Shown here: positions 48,736 to 58,120 of the stretch, piece by piece | Numbering within the stretch: position 1 is the stretch's first letter | Layout of the letters: each line of letters begins with the position of its first letter | Source of the DNA: Streptomyces sp. ISL-98 | Lineage (GTDB): Bacteria > Actinomycetota > Actinomycetes > Streptomycetales > Streptomycetaceae | Length of the DNA stretch: 64,000 nucleotides | Reading direction: 5' to 3' | Assembly (NCBI RefSeq): GCF_018614055.1 | Contig: NZ_JAGGPB010000004.1 | Coordinates: 62,001 to 126,000, forward strand | Position numbers and translations under genes: made by a program | The notes under the pieces: generated by a model | What the model saw: the letters and a program-made list of their open reading frames with translations, nothing else | What the model was told of the DNA's origin: nothing | Databases searched by the model: none

Positions 48736-50660
48736 GCGGGCCTGGTGGACGGATGATGGCGGGCGGCGGGCCGACCGAGCGGTCCATGGACTTCAAGGGC
48801 TCGGGGAAGCGGCTGCTGCGGCAGTTCGCCCCGGAGCGGATCACGCTGTGGTGGATGCTGGGGGCCTGTGTGCTCAGCGTCGCGCTGTCAGTGGTCGGTC
48901 CTAAAATTCTTGGCAGGGCGACGGACCTGGTCTTCGCGGGGGTCGTCGGCCGGCAGATGCCGGAGGGGGGCAGCAAGGCGCAGGCCATCGACGGGCTGCG
49001 GGAGAAGGGCGACGACGGGCTCGCCGACATGCTCTCGGGGGTGGACTTCGTCCCCGGGCAGGGCATCGACTTCGGCGCGGTCGGCGACGTACTGCTGCTG
49101 GTGCTCGCGGTGTACGTGGGCGCGGGGCTGCTGATGCTGGTGGCGACGCGCCTGTCGATCCGGGTCATCAACGGGACCGTGTTCCGGATGCGCGAGGACA
49201 TTCAGGCGAAGCTTTCGCGGCTGCCGCTGAAGTACTTCGACCAGCAGAAGCGCGGCGAGGTGCTGAGCCGGGCCACGAACGACATCGACAACATCTCGCA
49301 GACCATGCAGCAGACGATGGGCCAGCTCATCAACTCCCTGCTGACCATTGTGGGTGTGCTGGCGATGATGTTCTGGATGTCGCCGCTGCTGGCGCTGGTC
49401 GCGCTGGTGACCGTGCCGCTTTCGGTGGTCGTCGCGGCGAAGGTGGGCAAGCGGTCGCAGCCGCAGTTCGTGCAGCAGTGGAAGACCACAGGCAGGCTGA
49501 ACGCGCACATCGAGGAGATGTACACGGGCCATGCGCTGGTGAAGGTCTTCGGGCGGCAGGACGAATCGGCCGAGGCGTTCCGCGAGCAGAACGACGCACT
49601 GTACGAGGCCGGGTTCAGGGCGCAGTTCAACAGCGGGATCATGCAGCCGCTGATGTTCTTCGTGAGCAACCTCAACTACGTGCTGGTGGCGGTGGTCGGC
49701 GGGCTCCGGGTCGCTTCGGGCACGCTGTCGATCGGTGACGTGCAGGCGTTCATCCAGTACTCGCGGCAGTTCTCCATGCCGCTGACGCAGGTCGCTTCGA
49801 TGGCGAACCTCGTGCAGTCCGGAGTCGCTTCGGCCGAGCGGATCTTCGAGCTGCTCGACGCTGACGAGCAGGAGCCCGATGCGGCGGACGCGGAGCTTGC
49901 GCGGGAGCCCGAGGGGCGGGTCGCGCTGGAGGAGGTCTCCTTCAGGTACGAGCCGGACAAGCCGCTCATCGAGAACCTGTCGGTGAAGGTCGAGCCGGGG
50001 CAGACGGTCGCGATCGTCGGCCCGACCGGCGCGGGCAAGACGACGCTGGTGAATCTGCTGATGCGGTTCTACGAAGTGACGGGCGGGCGCATCACTCTCG
50101 ACGGCGTCGACATCGCGAAGATGGCGCGCGAAGACCTGCGTTCGGGCATCGGAATGGTGCTCCAGGACACATGGCTGTTCGGCGGGACGATCGCCGACAA
50201 CATCGCCTATGGCGCGTCGCGCGACGTGTCGCGGGCGGAGATCGAAGCGGCGGCGCGGGCCGCCCACGCCGACCGGTTCATACGGACGCTGCCCGACGGG
50301 TACGACACGGTGATCGACGACGACGGGTCGGGGGTGAGCGCCGGCGAGAAGCAACTCATCACGATCGCACGGGCCTTCCTGTCCGATCCGGTGATCCTCG
50401 TCCTCGACGAGGCGACGAGCTCGGTGGACACCCGTACCGAAGTGCTGATCCAGAAGGCGATGGCACGGCTGGCTCACGGCCGTACCAGCTTTGTGATCGC
50501 GCACCGGCTGTCCACCATCCGGGACGCCGACGTAATCCTGGTTATGGACAATGGTTCGATCGTTGAACAGGGAACGCATGGCGAACTGCTGGCGTCGGAG
50601 GGTGCGTACGCGCGGCTGTACGCGGCGCAGTTCGCCCAGGCGGTGGCGGAGGTGGACTAG
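48732..50660 (+). CDS. ABC exporter subunit 2 (permease-ATPase)
   Basis: The 642-residue protein has a longer N-terminal leader and an inserted loop between the first two helices (about residues 65-115, GGSKAQAIDGLREKGDDGLA). It has six helices with the intracellular loop FDQQKRGEVLSRATNDIDN, then an ATPase with Walker A VGPTGAGKTTLVNL, signature GSGVSAGEKQLITIARA and Walker B VILVLDEATSSVD with the catalytic Glu. The signature reads VSAGE instead of LSGGQ. It pairs with subunit 1 through translational coupling, forming an asymmetric exporter of the LmrCD/TM287-288 type. Confidence 0.92.
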   Translation: MSGPGGRMMAGGGPTERSMDFKGSGKRLLRQFAPERITLWWMLGACVLSVALSVVGPKILGRATDLVFAGVVGRQMPEGGSKAQAIDGLREKGDDGLADMLSGVDFVPGQGIDFGAVGDVLLLVLAVYVGAGLLMLVATRLSIRVINGTVFRMREDIQAKLSRLPLKYFDQQKRGEVLSRATNDIDNISQTMQQTMGQLINSLLTIVGVLAMMFWMSPLLALVALVTVPLSVVVAAKVGKRSQPQFVQQWKTTGRLNAHIEEMYTGHALVKVFGRQDESAEAFREQNDALYEAGFRAQFNSGIMQPLMFFVSNLNYVLVAVVGGLRVASGTLSIGDVQAFIQYSRQFSMPLTQVASMANLVQSGVASAERIFELLDADEQEPDAADAELAREPEGRVALEEVSFRYEPDKPLIENLSVKVEPGQTVAIVGPTGAGKTTLVNLLMRFYEVTGGRITLDGVDIAKMAREDLRSGIGMVLQDTWLFGGTIADNIAYGASRDVSRAEIEAAARAAHADRFIRTLPDGYDTVIDDDGSGVSAGEKQLITIARAFLSDPVILVLDEATSSVDTRTEVLIQKAMARLAHGRTSFVIAHRLSTIRDADVILVMDNGSIVEQGTHGELLASEGAYARLYAAQFAQAVAEVD

Positions 50661-50696
50661 GCGGGGTGCGGGTGCGCGGGTGGCCTCGGTGCGGGG

Positions 50697-50740
50697 CCTC
50701 ACCCCGCCCCGCCCCTTCCCGGCTGCGACATGTGCGGCCG
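50697..50740. repeat. Dispersed intergenic repeat
   Basis: CCTCACCCCGCCCCGCCCCT, continuing into TCCCGGCTGCGACATGTGCG, shares the core CGCCCCTTCCCG and the GGCTGYGACAT tail with 8484-8515. The core alone recurs at 59177-59188. It fills the 85 bp gap between the exporter and sigma factor genes, which converge. Confidence 0.55.
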
Positions 50741-50745
50741 CCCGC

Positions 50746-52059
50746 CTAGTCCAGGTAGCCGCGCAGCTGGTCGGCGAAGGCGTGGTCCCGGAGCTTGTTG
50801 AGGGTCTTGGACTCGATCTGGCGGATGCGTTCGCGCGTCACGCCGAAGATCCGGCCGATCTCCTCCAGGGTCCGGGGCCTGCCGTCGGCCAGCCCGTAAC
50901 GGAGCTGGACGACCTTGCGTTCGCGCTCGCCGAGCGTGGACAGCACGGCCTCCAGGTGCTCGCGCAGGAGCAGGAAAGCCGCCGACTCGACGGGTGACGC
51001 GGCATCACCGTCCTCGATGAGGTCGCCCAGTGCTACGTCGTCCTCCTCGCCCACGGGCGCGTGCAGCGACACCGGTTCCTGGGCGAGGCGCAGGACTTCA
51101 GTGACCCTTTCGGGGGTCAGTTCCAGTTGGTTCGCGACCTCTTGGGGCGTCGGCTCGTAGCCGCGCTCCTGGAGCATCCTGCGCTGGACGCGGACGACGC
51201 GGTTGATCAGCTCGACGACATGGACCGGGACGCGGATGGTGCGGGCCTGGTCCGCCAGCGCGCGGGACATGGCCTGGCGTATCCACCAGGTCGCGTACGT
51301 CGAGAACTTGTAGCCGCGGGCGTAGTCGAACTTCTCCACGGCGCGGATGAGGCCGAGGTTGCCCTCCTGCACCAGGTCCAGCATGGTCAGGCCGCGGCCG
51401 ACGTACCGCTTGGCGACGGACACGACGAGGCGCAGATTCGCCTCGATCAGGCGTCGCTTGGCCATCCGGCCCATGACCACCAGCTTGTCGAGATCGACGG
51501 CGAGCTGCGAGTCCAGGTCGGGGTAGCCGCTTAGCCGCTCCTCGGCGAAGAGGCCGGCTTCGACCCGGCGGGCCAGGTCGACCTCCTCTGCCGCGGTGAG
51601 CAGTGGGATACGGCCGATCTCGCGCAGGTACTGCCGGAACAGGTCGGAAGACGGCCCTCCGGTGTCGGTTCGGGTACTGCGCCGCTGCTCGGGCACGTCC
51701 GCCGGGTCCTCGACGAGGACTTCGGCGTCGGCGGCATCGGCGGGCTCAACGGCCTCGGCGCTCTCGACGCTCTCTGCGCTCTCGGGGTGATGTTCGCCCC
51801 GGCTCTGCAACGGGACCGTGGCGACGTCGGGCTCGACGCCGACACCGGTCAAGGTCTGGGTCTGGGTCTGCACGGGGGCGACCTCCAGGGTGATCGCTGC
51901 CGGTTCGGGGGCGTGCGGCAGCGGGACGGGAGCGGCGACCGGGCCGCCGTCCGTCCCGTACACAATGAGCGGAACCGCGGGTGATTGAGGCCCACTCGGC
52001 GTGGGCCGGCCGCGCTCCGAGGACTCAGGCACCGCCACCCAGTGTGGGGTACGACACAT
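50746..52059 (-). CDS. hrdA: RNA polymerase principal-like sigma factor (HrdA type)
   Basis: The 437-residue protein has a Gln/Pro/Ala/Glu-rich N-terminal extension of about 135 residues and then the regions of group 1/2 sigma-70. These are region 1.2 ([20 protein letters not shown]), region 2 ([20 protein letters not shown], then [20 protein letters not shown]), and region 4 ([20 protein letters not shown]). Its place before dnaG matches hrdA in S. coelicolor, one of several non-essential HrdB relatives. The acidic region 1.1-like segment is repetitive ([20 protein letters not shown]). The start is uncertain; a GTG a few codons in is possible. Confidence 0.82.
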   Translation of the reverse strand: MCRTPHWVAVPESSERGRPTPSGPQSPAVPLIVYGTDGGPVAAPVPLPHAPEPAAITLEVAPVQTQTQTLTGVGVEPDVATVPLQSRGEHHPESAESVESAEAVEPADAADAEVLVEDPADVPEQRRSTRTDTGGPSSDLFRQYLREIGRIPLLTAAEEVDLARRVEAGLFAEERLSGYPDLDSQLAVDLDKLVVMGRMAKRRLIEANLRLVVSVAKRYVGRGLTMLDLVQEGNLGLIRAVEKFDYARGYKFSTYATWWIRQAMSRALADQARTIRVPVHVVELINRVVRVQRRMLQERGYEPTPQEVANQLELTPERVTEVLRLAQEPVSLHAPVGEEDDVALGDLIEDGDAASPVESAAFLLLREHLEAVLSTLGERERKVVQLRYGLADGRPRTLEEIGRIFGVTRERIRQIESKTLNKLRDHAFADQLRGYLD

Positions 52060-52122
52060 CGCCGCTACGAGGGGCGTGACGTGACTTTTTGAGTCCGGTC
52101 CGTTACTGCGTGGTTACAGGCC

Positions 52123-52150
52123 ATTCCTTCCCCCGCTGCGGGGAAGGAAT
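52123..52150 (-). terminator. Terminator of dnaG
   Basis: ATTCCTTCCCC and GGGGAAGGAAT (52140-52150) form an 11 bp hairpin around a short GC loop, only two bases after the dnaG stop in the minus direction. It separates dnaG from the sigma factor gene, so the two are not simply one transcript. Confidence 0.75.
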
Positions 52151-52152
52151 CG

Positions 52153-54051
52153 TCAGAGCGCGGCTGCGCCGTTGTTTCGCAGGGACTGGGCGTACTGCTG
52201 GAGGACCCACAGCTCGTTCTGCACGGCCGCCAGGTGTTCCGGGTCGGTGTGCGGGCCGGCGAGGCGGGCCATCGTGCCCTGGACGTCCAGGATGCGACGG
52301 TCCACGGCGCGCAGACGGACGCGGATCAGCTGCTCGCCCGCGTAGATCTCGTCGACGGTCTTGCGCAGGATCGCTTCGACGGCGAGCTCGGTGACCAGGG
52401 CGCGCACCGTGTCGTTGGGGGCCGCCGCGCGGACCCGGGCGAGATAGTCGGAGGCGTCCTGCGCGCCCTGTTCCGCGCCGCCCGCCTCCTCGATGACTTG
52501 GCGTACGGCGGCGTACGGCGGGGCGGTGAACTCGTCGGCCCCGTACGCGTCGAAGGCCGGGGAGACCAGCTCGGGGCGCTGGAGGGCGAGCTTGAGCAGC
52601 TCGCGCTCGGTGCGGTGCGCGGGGCTGCGCAGATTCAGCGCGGGGCCGGTCGGGACGACGGGTGCCTGTGCCTGCTGCGGGCCCGCGGTGCGAGCAGGGG
52701 CCGGGCCCCGGCCGCCGCGGTCGCGGGCCCAGCGGGCCAGCTGGGCGACTCGCTTGACCACGAACTGGGTGTCGAGGATGCCGAGGATGCCGGCGAGCTG
52801 GACGGCGGACTCGTGCTGGATCGCGACGTTCTTGATGTTGGCGACGATCGGCGCGGCTTCGTCGAGCGCGGCGGCCCGCCCGGCCGGGGTCTCCAGGTTG
52901 TGCCGGGACACGACGTGCCGGATCGCGAACTCGAAAAGCGGCGTGCGCGTTTCGACCAGGGACGCGACCGCCGCGTCGCCCTTGGCGAGGCGCAGGTCGC
53001 AGGGGTCCATGCCGCCGGGGGTGATCGCGATGGAGGTCTCGGCGGCGAACTTCTGGTCGTCCTCGAAGGCGCGCAGCGCGGCCTTCTGGCCGGCCGCGTC
53101 GCCGTCGAAGGTGAAGACGACCTCGGCCGAGGCGTTGTCCATGAGGAGCCGGCGGAGGATCTTGATGTGGTCGCCGCCGAACGACGTACCGCAGGTGGCG
53201 ATGGCGGTGGTGACGCCGGCCAGGTGACAGGCCATGACGTCGGTGTACCCCTCGACGACCACCGCCCTGCTGGTCTTGGCGATCTCCTTCTTGGCCAGGT
53301 CGATGCCGTACAGGACCTGGGACTTCTTGTAGATCGCGGTCTCGGGGGTGTTCAGATACTTCGGCCCGTTGTCGTCGTCGCGCAGCTTGCGCGCGCCGAA
53401 TCCGACGACCTCGCCCGTGATGTCGCGGATCGGCCACATCAGGCGGCCGCGGAAGCGGTCGATGGGGCCGCGGCGGCCCTCCTGGGAGAGGCCGGAGAGG
53501 GTCAGCTCCTTGTCGGAGAAGCCCTTGCCGCGCAGATAGCGGGTGAGGTGGTCCCAGCCGGCCGGGCTGTAGCCGACGCCGAAGTGCTGGGCGGCGCTCT
53601 GCTCGAAGCCGCGCTCGGCCAGGAACTTGCGGCCGATCTCGGCCTCGGCGGAGTCGAGCTGCTCGACGTAGAACTGCGCGGCGGCCTTGTGCGCCTCGAC
53701 CAGGCGGACGCGCTCGCCGCGCTGGTTGGCGGGGTTGTAGCCGCCCTCTTCGTAGCGAAGGGTGATGCCCGCCAGACCGGCGAGGCGCTCGACCGTCTCG
53801 GAGAAGGAGAGGTGGTCGATCTTCATCACGAAGGCGATCGTGTCGCCGCCTTCCTGGCAGCCGAAGCAGTGGAAAAGACCCTTGCTCGGGCTGACCTGGA
53901 AGGACGGGGACTTCTCGTCGTGGAAGGGGCACAGGCCCTTCAGATTCCCGCCGCCGGCGCTGCGGAGCTGGAGGTACTCGGAAACAACGGCGTCGATCGG
54001 GACCGCGTCCCGGACCGCCTTCACGTCGTCATCGTTGATCCTGCCTGCCAC
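52153..54051 (-). CDS. dnaG: DNA primase
   Basis: The 632-residue enzyme makes RNA primers at the replication fork. It has the N-terminal CHC2 zinc finger (LCPFHDEKSPSFQVSPSKGL and FHCFGC), the RNA polymerase/TOPRIM core with VVVEGYTDVMACHLAG and the metal-binding FDGDAAGQKAALRAF, and a C-terminal helicase-interaction domain from about residue 450. GTG is the start. It lies downstream of the ferredoxin reductase gene on the same strand with 34 bases between them, and upstream of the sigma factor gene, an echo of the rpsU-dnaG-rpoD macromolecular synthesis arrangement. Confidence 0.96.
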   Translation of the reverse strand: MAGRINDDDVKAVRDAVPIDAVVSEYLQLRSAGGGNLKGLCPFHDEKSPSFQVSPSKGLFHCFGCQEGGDTIAFVMKIDHLSFSETVERLAGLAGITLRYEEGGYNPANQRGERVRLVEAHKAAAQFYVEQLDSAEAEIGRKFLAERGFEQSAAQHFGVGYSPAGWDHLTRYLRGKGFSDKELTLSGLSQEGRRGPIDRFRGRLMWPIRDITGEVVGFGARKLRDDDNGPKYLNTPETAIYKKSQVLYGIDLAKKEIAKTSRAVVVEGYTDVMACHLAGVTTAIATCGTSFGGDHIKILRRLLMDNASAEVVFTFDGDAAGQKAALRAFEDDQKFAAETSIAITPGGMDPCDLRLAKGDAAVASLVETRTPLFEFAIRHVVSRHNLETPAGRAAALDEAAPIVANIKNVAIQHESAVQLAGILGILDTQFVVKRVAQLARWARDRGGRGPAPARTAGPQQAQAPVVPTGPALNLRSPAHRTERELLKLALQRPELVSPAFDAYGADEFTAPPYAAVRQVIEEAGGAEQGAQDASDYLARVRAAAPNDTVRALVTELAVEAILRKTVDEIYAGEQLIRVRLRAVDRRILDVQGTMARLAGPHTDPEHLAAVQNELWVLQQYAQSLRNNGAAAL

Positions 54052-54085
54052 GCGTGAAGTGTACGGCGGTGCTCGGACACTCCCG

Positions 54086-55348
54086 TCAGCCGAGCAGTGC
54101 GGTGAGTGGCACGGACGGGTCCGACAGGGCGTCGGTGTTGATCTGCGCCCCGGAGCGGATCAGCTCCTGGATCGCTTCGGTGACGTCCCACACATTCACG
54201 TTCATGCCCGCGAGGACCCGGCCGCTCTTCAGCCAGAAGGCGATGAATTCGCGCCTTCCTGTGTCGCCGCGGACGACGACCTGGTCGTACGAGCCGGGGG
54301 GCGCCCAGCCCGAGTACTCCAGCCCCAGGTCGTACTGGTCGGAGAAGAAGTACGGGATCCGGTCGTACGAGACCTTCTGTCCCAGCATCGCGCGGGCGGC
54401 GGCCGGGCCGCTGTTCAGGGCGTTGGCCCAGTGCTCTACGCGCAGCCGGGTCTCGAGGAGCGGGTGCTGCGCGGCGGCGACGTCGCCGGCCGCGTGGATG
54501 TCCGGGTCCGAGGTCCGGAGGGCGGCGTCGACGGCGATGCCGCCGCCGTGCGCGCGGTCGACCAGGGCGAGGCCCGCGGCCTCCGCGAGGGCGGCTCGCG
54601 GGGCGGCGCCGATCGCGGCGAGGACGTCGTTTGCGGGGTGTTCCTCGCCGTTGTCGGTGTGGGCGGCGAGGACCATGCCGTCCTGGCCGACGATCTCGGT
54701 GAGGCGGGCGCCGAAGCGGAAGCGGACGCCGTGCTCGGTGTGCAGGTCGGTGAAGAGCTGGCCGAGCTCGGGGCCGATGACCCGGTAGAGGGGGGTCGGC
54801 TCGGGTTCGATGATGGTGACCTCGGCGCCGTAACCGCGCGCGGCGGCCGCGACCTCCAGGCCGATCCAGCCGGCCCCGGCGATGAGGAGGTGCCCGTTGT
54901 CGCGGCCGAGGGAGGCCAGCACGCCGCGCAGCCGCTCGGCGTGGGCGAGGCGGCGCAGGTGGTGGACACCGGCGAGATCGGTGCCGGGGATGTCGAGGCG
55001 GCGCGGCTCGGAGCCGGTGGCGAGCAGCAGCTTGTCGTACCGGACGGAGGTGCCGTCGCCGAGCCGGACCGTTTTGGTCTCGCGGTCCAGGTGGACGACG
55101 GTCTGCCCGAGGTGCAGTTCGATGTCTTTCTGGGCGTACCAGGCGGGCTCGTGGACGAAGACGCTGTCGCGTTCCTCCTTGCCGGTCAGGAACCCCTTGG
55201 ACAGGGGCGGGCGTTCGTAGGGATGGTCACGTTCGTCCCCGATGAGGATCACCCGGCCGGTGAACCCCTCGCTGCGGAGAGTCTCGGCGGCCTTTGCCCC
55301 GGCCAGTCCCCCACCGACGATGACGAACGTCAGATCTGCGTCGACCAC
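54086..55348 (-). CDS. FAD-dependent ferredoxin-NAD(P) reductase
   Basis: The 420-residue flavoprotein has the FAD loop FVIVGGGLAGAKAAETLRSE, the NAD(P) loop LLIAGAGWIGLEVAAAA, the second FAD block DIHAAGDVAA and the C-terminal reductase domain YFFSDQYDLGLEYSGW. This set is typical of putidaredoxin/rhodocoxin reductases, which pass electrons from NAD(P)H to ferredoxins serving P450s or dioxygenases. No ferredoxin or P450 gene is adjacent. GGAGGCACCAA gives a strong ribosome site before the GTG. It may be cotranscribed with dnaG. Confidence 0.93.
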   Translation of the reverse strand: MVDADLTFVIVGGGLAGAKAAETLRSEGFTGRVILIGDERDHPYERPPLSKGFLTGKEERDSVFVHEPAWYAQKDIELHLGQTVVHLDRETKTVRLGDGTSVRYDKLLLATGSEPRRLDIPGTDLAGVHHLRRLAHAERLRGVLASLGRDNGHLLIAGAGWIGLEVAAAARGYGAEVTIIEPEPTPLYRVIGPELGQLFTDLHTEHGVRFRFGARLTEIVGQDGMVLAAHTDNGEEHPANDVLAAIGAAPRAALAEAAGLALVDRAHGGGIAVDAALRTSDPDIHAAGDVAAAQHPLLETRLRVEHWANALNSGPAAARAMLGQKVSYDRIPYFFSDQYDLGLEYSGWAPPGSYDQVVVRGDTGRREFIAFWLKSGRVLAGMNVNVWDVTEAIQELIRSGAQINTDALSDPSVPLTALLG

Positions 55349-55698
55349 TTGGTGCCTCCTCTGTGCCTGCCCTCACGCTACGCCGCCGTCTTCGAGCGTC
55401 CCGCACAGAGCGTGATGGCGGAAGAGGGGGTAGGCCGTGGGCGTGTCGCGGAGGGGCCACAGGGGGCGGCGGAAAACAGACCGCGCGGCGGGCGGTGGCC
55501 GCGGACGTCTCCCCCGTTGACTGCCCGCAGCCACCACGCGACAAGGGTCACGCCGATATGGACGACGTGCGGGGCTTTCGTGCACAACGCAAAGGGAACG
55601 TACAGTTCCGGCGACTGGTGACTACGCTCGTACGGACCGGAGTTGCGCGAGAGGACAGGGCGACAGCGCGCGGGAAGAGGACGGGGCGTGGGGAGCGC
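55349..55698. other. Intergenic region with a small dyad
   Basis: These 350 bases between divergent genes have an open frame continuing upstream of the regulator, but its codon use and repetitive Arg/Gly composition do not look protein-like. The only structure I see is GGAAC-GTACA-GTTCC at 55595-55609, a perfect dyad with 5-base arms about 90 bases before the regulator start. This may be its operator. Confidence 0.35.
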
Positions 55699-56733
55699 AT
55701 GTTACGCATCCACTTCGGCACCGAGGATCTGAACCGGCTGCGGGTGGCCGCACGGCCCGACCCGCTGTGGGAGATCGTGAACAGCCTTCACCTGCTGCAG
55801 AACCGGCAGGGTGCGCTGGTCTTCGACCCCTGGCGGCGTGAGGTGCGCGCGGCGATCGCCCGCGCGGGTCTCACCCGGACGGTGGCTTCGCTGCACCGGC
55901 TGTGCCCGTGCGCGGCGTACCTCCCGGACTTTCTGACTCCGGGCCGGGGCATTCCGGATCTGGAGACCGGCCTGGACCAGGTGCTGTCCACGCCTGCGGC
56001 CAGGATGAGCGCGGAACTCGGGCGGCTCTTCGGACACGGTCCTGTGCCCCCGGTCGCCCGGCGGCTGGCGGAGGGCGACGTGGAGGCGCTGGAGCGGCTG
56101 GGCGATGCGCTGCGGCGTTACTACGCGGTGGCGGTGGAGCCGTACCTGGATGTGATCAGGTCGGCGGTGGACGCCGACCGTCCCGTGCGGGCGGAGGCGG
56201 CTCTGTCGCAGGGGCCCGAGGGGCTGCTGGCCACCTATCAGGATTTCGCCTGGCGTGACGACGGGGTGCTGGAGAGCGGCTATCCGGTGGACAAGGAACT
56301 GGAGCTGCGCGGGCGTTCGCTGACGATGATCCCTTCGTTCTTCTGTATTCGGTACCCCGTCGCGCTGGCCGACGAGGAGCTGCCGCCGGTGCTGGTCCAT
56401 CCGGTGACGCCGGACCCGGGGTGGCTGGCCCTCGCCCGGGCGCACGGGGCGGGCTCCGGCCGTCCTGGCGGTCCTGGTGCGAGGGGGGCCGAGCTGCCCG
56501 TGGCCCAGCTCATCGGCCACACCAGGGCGGAGGTCCTGGAGGTGCTGGGGCGGCCGATGACCACGACACAGCTCGGCGGTGTGCTGCGGCTGACGCTGTC
56601 GACGGCGAGTCGGCACGCGACCGTACTGCGGGAGGCCGGTCTCGTCACGTCGGAGCGCCGCGGCAGCCGCGTCGTGCACCGGCGGACCGGCCTCGGGGAC
56701 GCGCTCATGAACGGCGGGGTCCGCGCGTCGTGA
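55699..56733 (+). CDS. ArsR-like winged-helix regulator with large N-terminal domain
   Basis: From ATG 55699 (GGGGAG seven bases upstream) the product has 344 residues. The first ~240 residues begin [20 protein letters not shown] and form a domain seen in actinomycete ArsR-type regulators. The C-terminal ~70 residues are a winged helix: [40 protein letters not shown] and wing [21 protein letters not shown] Gly-rich linker ([14 protein letters not shown]) joins them. Metal ligands are not obvious. It overlaps the convergent dgt gene by 29 bases. The target and effector are unknown. Confidence 0.8.
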   Translation: MLRIHFGTEDLNRLRVAARPDPLWEIVNSLHLLQNRQGALVFDPWRREVRAAIARAGLTRTVASLHRLCPCAAYLPDFLTPGRGIPDLETGLDQVLSTPAARMSAELGRLFGHGPVPPVARRLAEGDVEALERLGDALRRYYAVAVEPYLDVIRSAVDADRPVRAEAALSQGPEGLLATYQDFAWRDDGVLESGYPVDKELELRGRSLTMIPSFFCIRYPVALADEELPPVLVHPVTPDPGWLALARAHGAGSGRPGGPGARGAELPVAQLIGHTRAEVLEVLGRPMTTTQLGGVLRLTLSTASRHATVLREAGLVTSERRGSRVVHRRTGLGDALMNGGVRAS

Positions 56734-58084
56734 GCCGCGCGTGCAGGGAACGGGCCGCGGCGTCCGTGAACGATCCAATCTGGTCGACGATCACGCGCTT
56801 ACGGGCCCGGTCGTCCGGCGCCGCGTCGAACAGGGCGCGGAACTGGGGGTCCAGTCCGTCGGGGGCGCGGGCCGTGAGTGCTTCGGCCAGCTCGGCGATG
56901 ACGATGCGCTGGTCGGCGCGGAGCCGCTCCTGTTCGTCGCGCTGCATGACGTAACGGTCGGCCACGGCCTTGAGGACGGCGCACTCGTTGCGCGTCTCGC
57001 GCGGTACGACCAGCTCGGCGCCGTACCGGGTGAGTCTGCCCGTCCCGTACGCCTGGCGGGTGGCGCCCTCCGCCGACAGGCAGAAGCGGCCGATGAGCTG
57101 GCTGGTCGCGTCCTTCAGACGGGCCTGGGCGACGGCCGACCCGTCGTATCCGTGCGGCCACCATTCCTGGTCGAGGAGGCGGTCCAGAGCGGCCGCCAGC
57201 TCTTCGGGATCGGTGTCGTCCGGGACGTACCTGCCGACCGCCACGGCGAAGATCTCGTGGCGCTCGGGGTCGGCCTGCAGCAAATTCGGGTCGAGGTGGC
57301 CGGCGTGCAGGCCGTCCTCGAAGTCGTGCACGGAGTACGCCACGTCGTCGGACCAGTCCATGACCTGGGCCTCGAAGCACTGGCGGTGGGCCGGGGCGCC
57401 CTGGCGGACCCAGTCGAAGACGGGCAGGTCGTCCTCGTAGACCCCGAACTTCACCGAGCCGGGGTCGGTGGGGTGGGCGCCGCGCGGCCACGGGTACTTG
57501 GTGGCGGCGTCGAGGGAGGCGCGGGTGAGGTTGAGGCCGACGCTGACCATGTCGCCGCCCGCCGTGCCGGCGGCTGATGTCCCAGCGGGGGAACGTACGA
57601 AACGCTTGGGTTCCAGGCGGGTCAGGAGTCTGAGCGACTGGGCGTTGCCCTCGAAGCCGCCGCAGTCCTTCGCGAAGTCGTTGAGTGCCTGTTCGCCGTT
57701 GTGCCCGAAGGGCGGGTGGCCCATGTCGTGGGAGAGGCAGGCCGTCTCGACGAGATCCGGGTCGCAGCCGAGTGCCGCGCCGAGCTCGCGGCCGACCTGG
57801 GCGCATTCGAGGGAGTGCGTGAGGCGGGTGCGGGGGCTGGCGTCCCAGACCTGGCTGCTGGAGCCGGGGGTGACCACCTGGGTCTTGCCCGCGAGGCGGC
57901 GGAGCGAGGCGGAGTGCAGTACGCGGGCGCGGTCGCGCTGGAAGGCTGTCCTGCCGGGCCGTTTGTCGGGCTCGGCGGCCCAGCGCTCGGTGGCGGCCGT
58001 GTCGTACAGGGGGTCGGCCTCGTCGTGCGGGGTTCCGGGGTGCGGGCTTCCGTCGTGTGGGGAGTCGTATGCAGTGCCTTCCAT
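56705..58084 (-). CDS. dgt: Deoxyguanosinetriphosphate triphosphohydrolase-like protein
   Basis: The 459-residue HD-domain enzyme removes triphosphate from dNTPs. The HD ligands are visible as His in [15 protein letters not shown], His-Asp in [16 protein letters not shown] and a later Asp in [15 protein letters not shown]. The leader [20 protein letters not shown] is the family's conserved Q/H-containing block. The gene lies beyond the ferredoxin reductase and the winged-helix gene, and occurs near dnaG in many actinomycetes. It helps balance dNTP pools. The N-terminal ~20 residues are His/Pro-rich and not conserved. Confidence 0.93.
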   Translation of the reverse strand: MEGTAYDSPHDGSPHPGTPHDEADPLYDTAATERWAAEPDKRPGRTAFQRDRARVLHSASLRRLAGKTQVVTPGSSSQVWDASPRTRLTHSLECAQVGRELGAALGCDPDLVETACLSHDMGHPPFGHNGEQALNDFAKDCGGFEGNAQSLRLLTRLEPKRFVRSPAGTSAAGTAGGDMVSVGLNLTRASLDAATKYPWPRGAHPTDPGSVKFGVYEDDLPVFDWVRQGAPAHRQCFEAQVMDWSDDVAYSVHDFEDGLHAGHLDPNLLQADPERHEIFAVAVGRYVPDDTDPEELAAALDRLLDQEWWPHGYDGSAVAQARLKDATSQLIGRFCLSAEGATRQAYGTGRLTRYGAELVVPRETRNECAVLKAVADRYVMQRDEQERLRADQRIVIAELAEALTARAPDGLDPQFRALFDAAPDDRARKRVIVDQIGSFTDAAARSLHARLTTRGPRRS

Positions 58085-58120
58085 GCACCGACAGTAGACG
58101 GAGCCAGTGACAGTCGGGGC

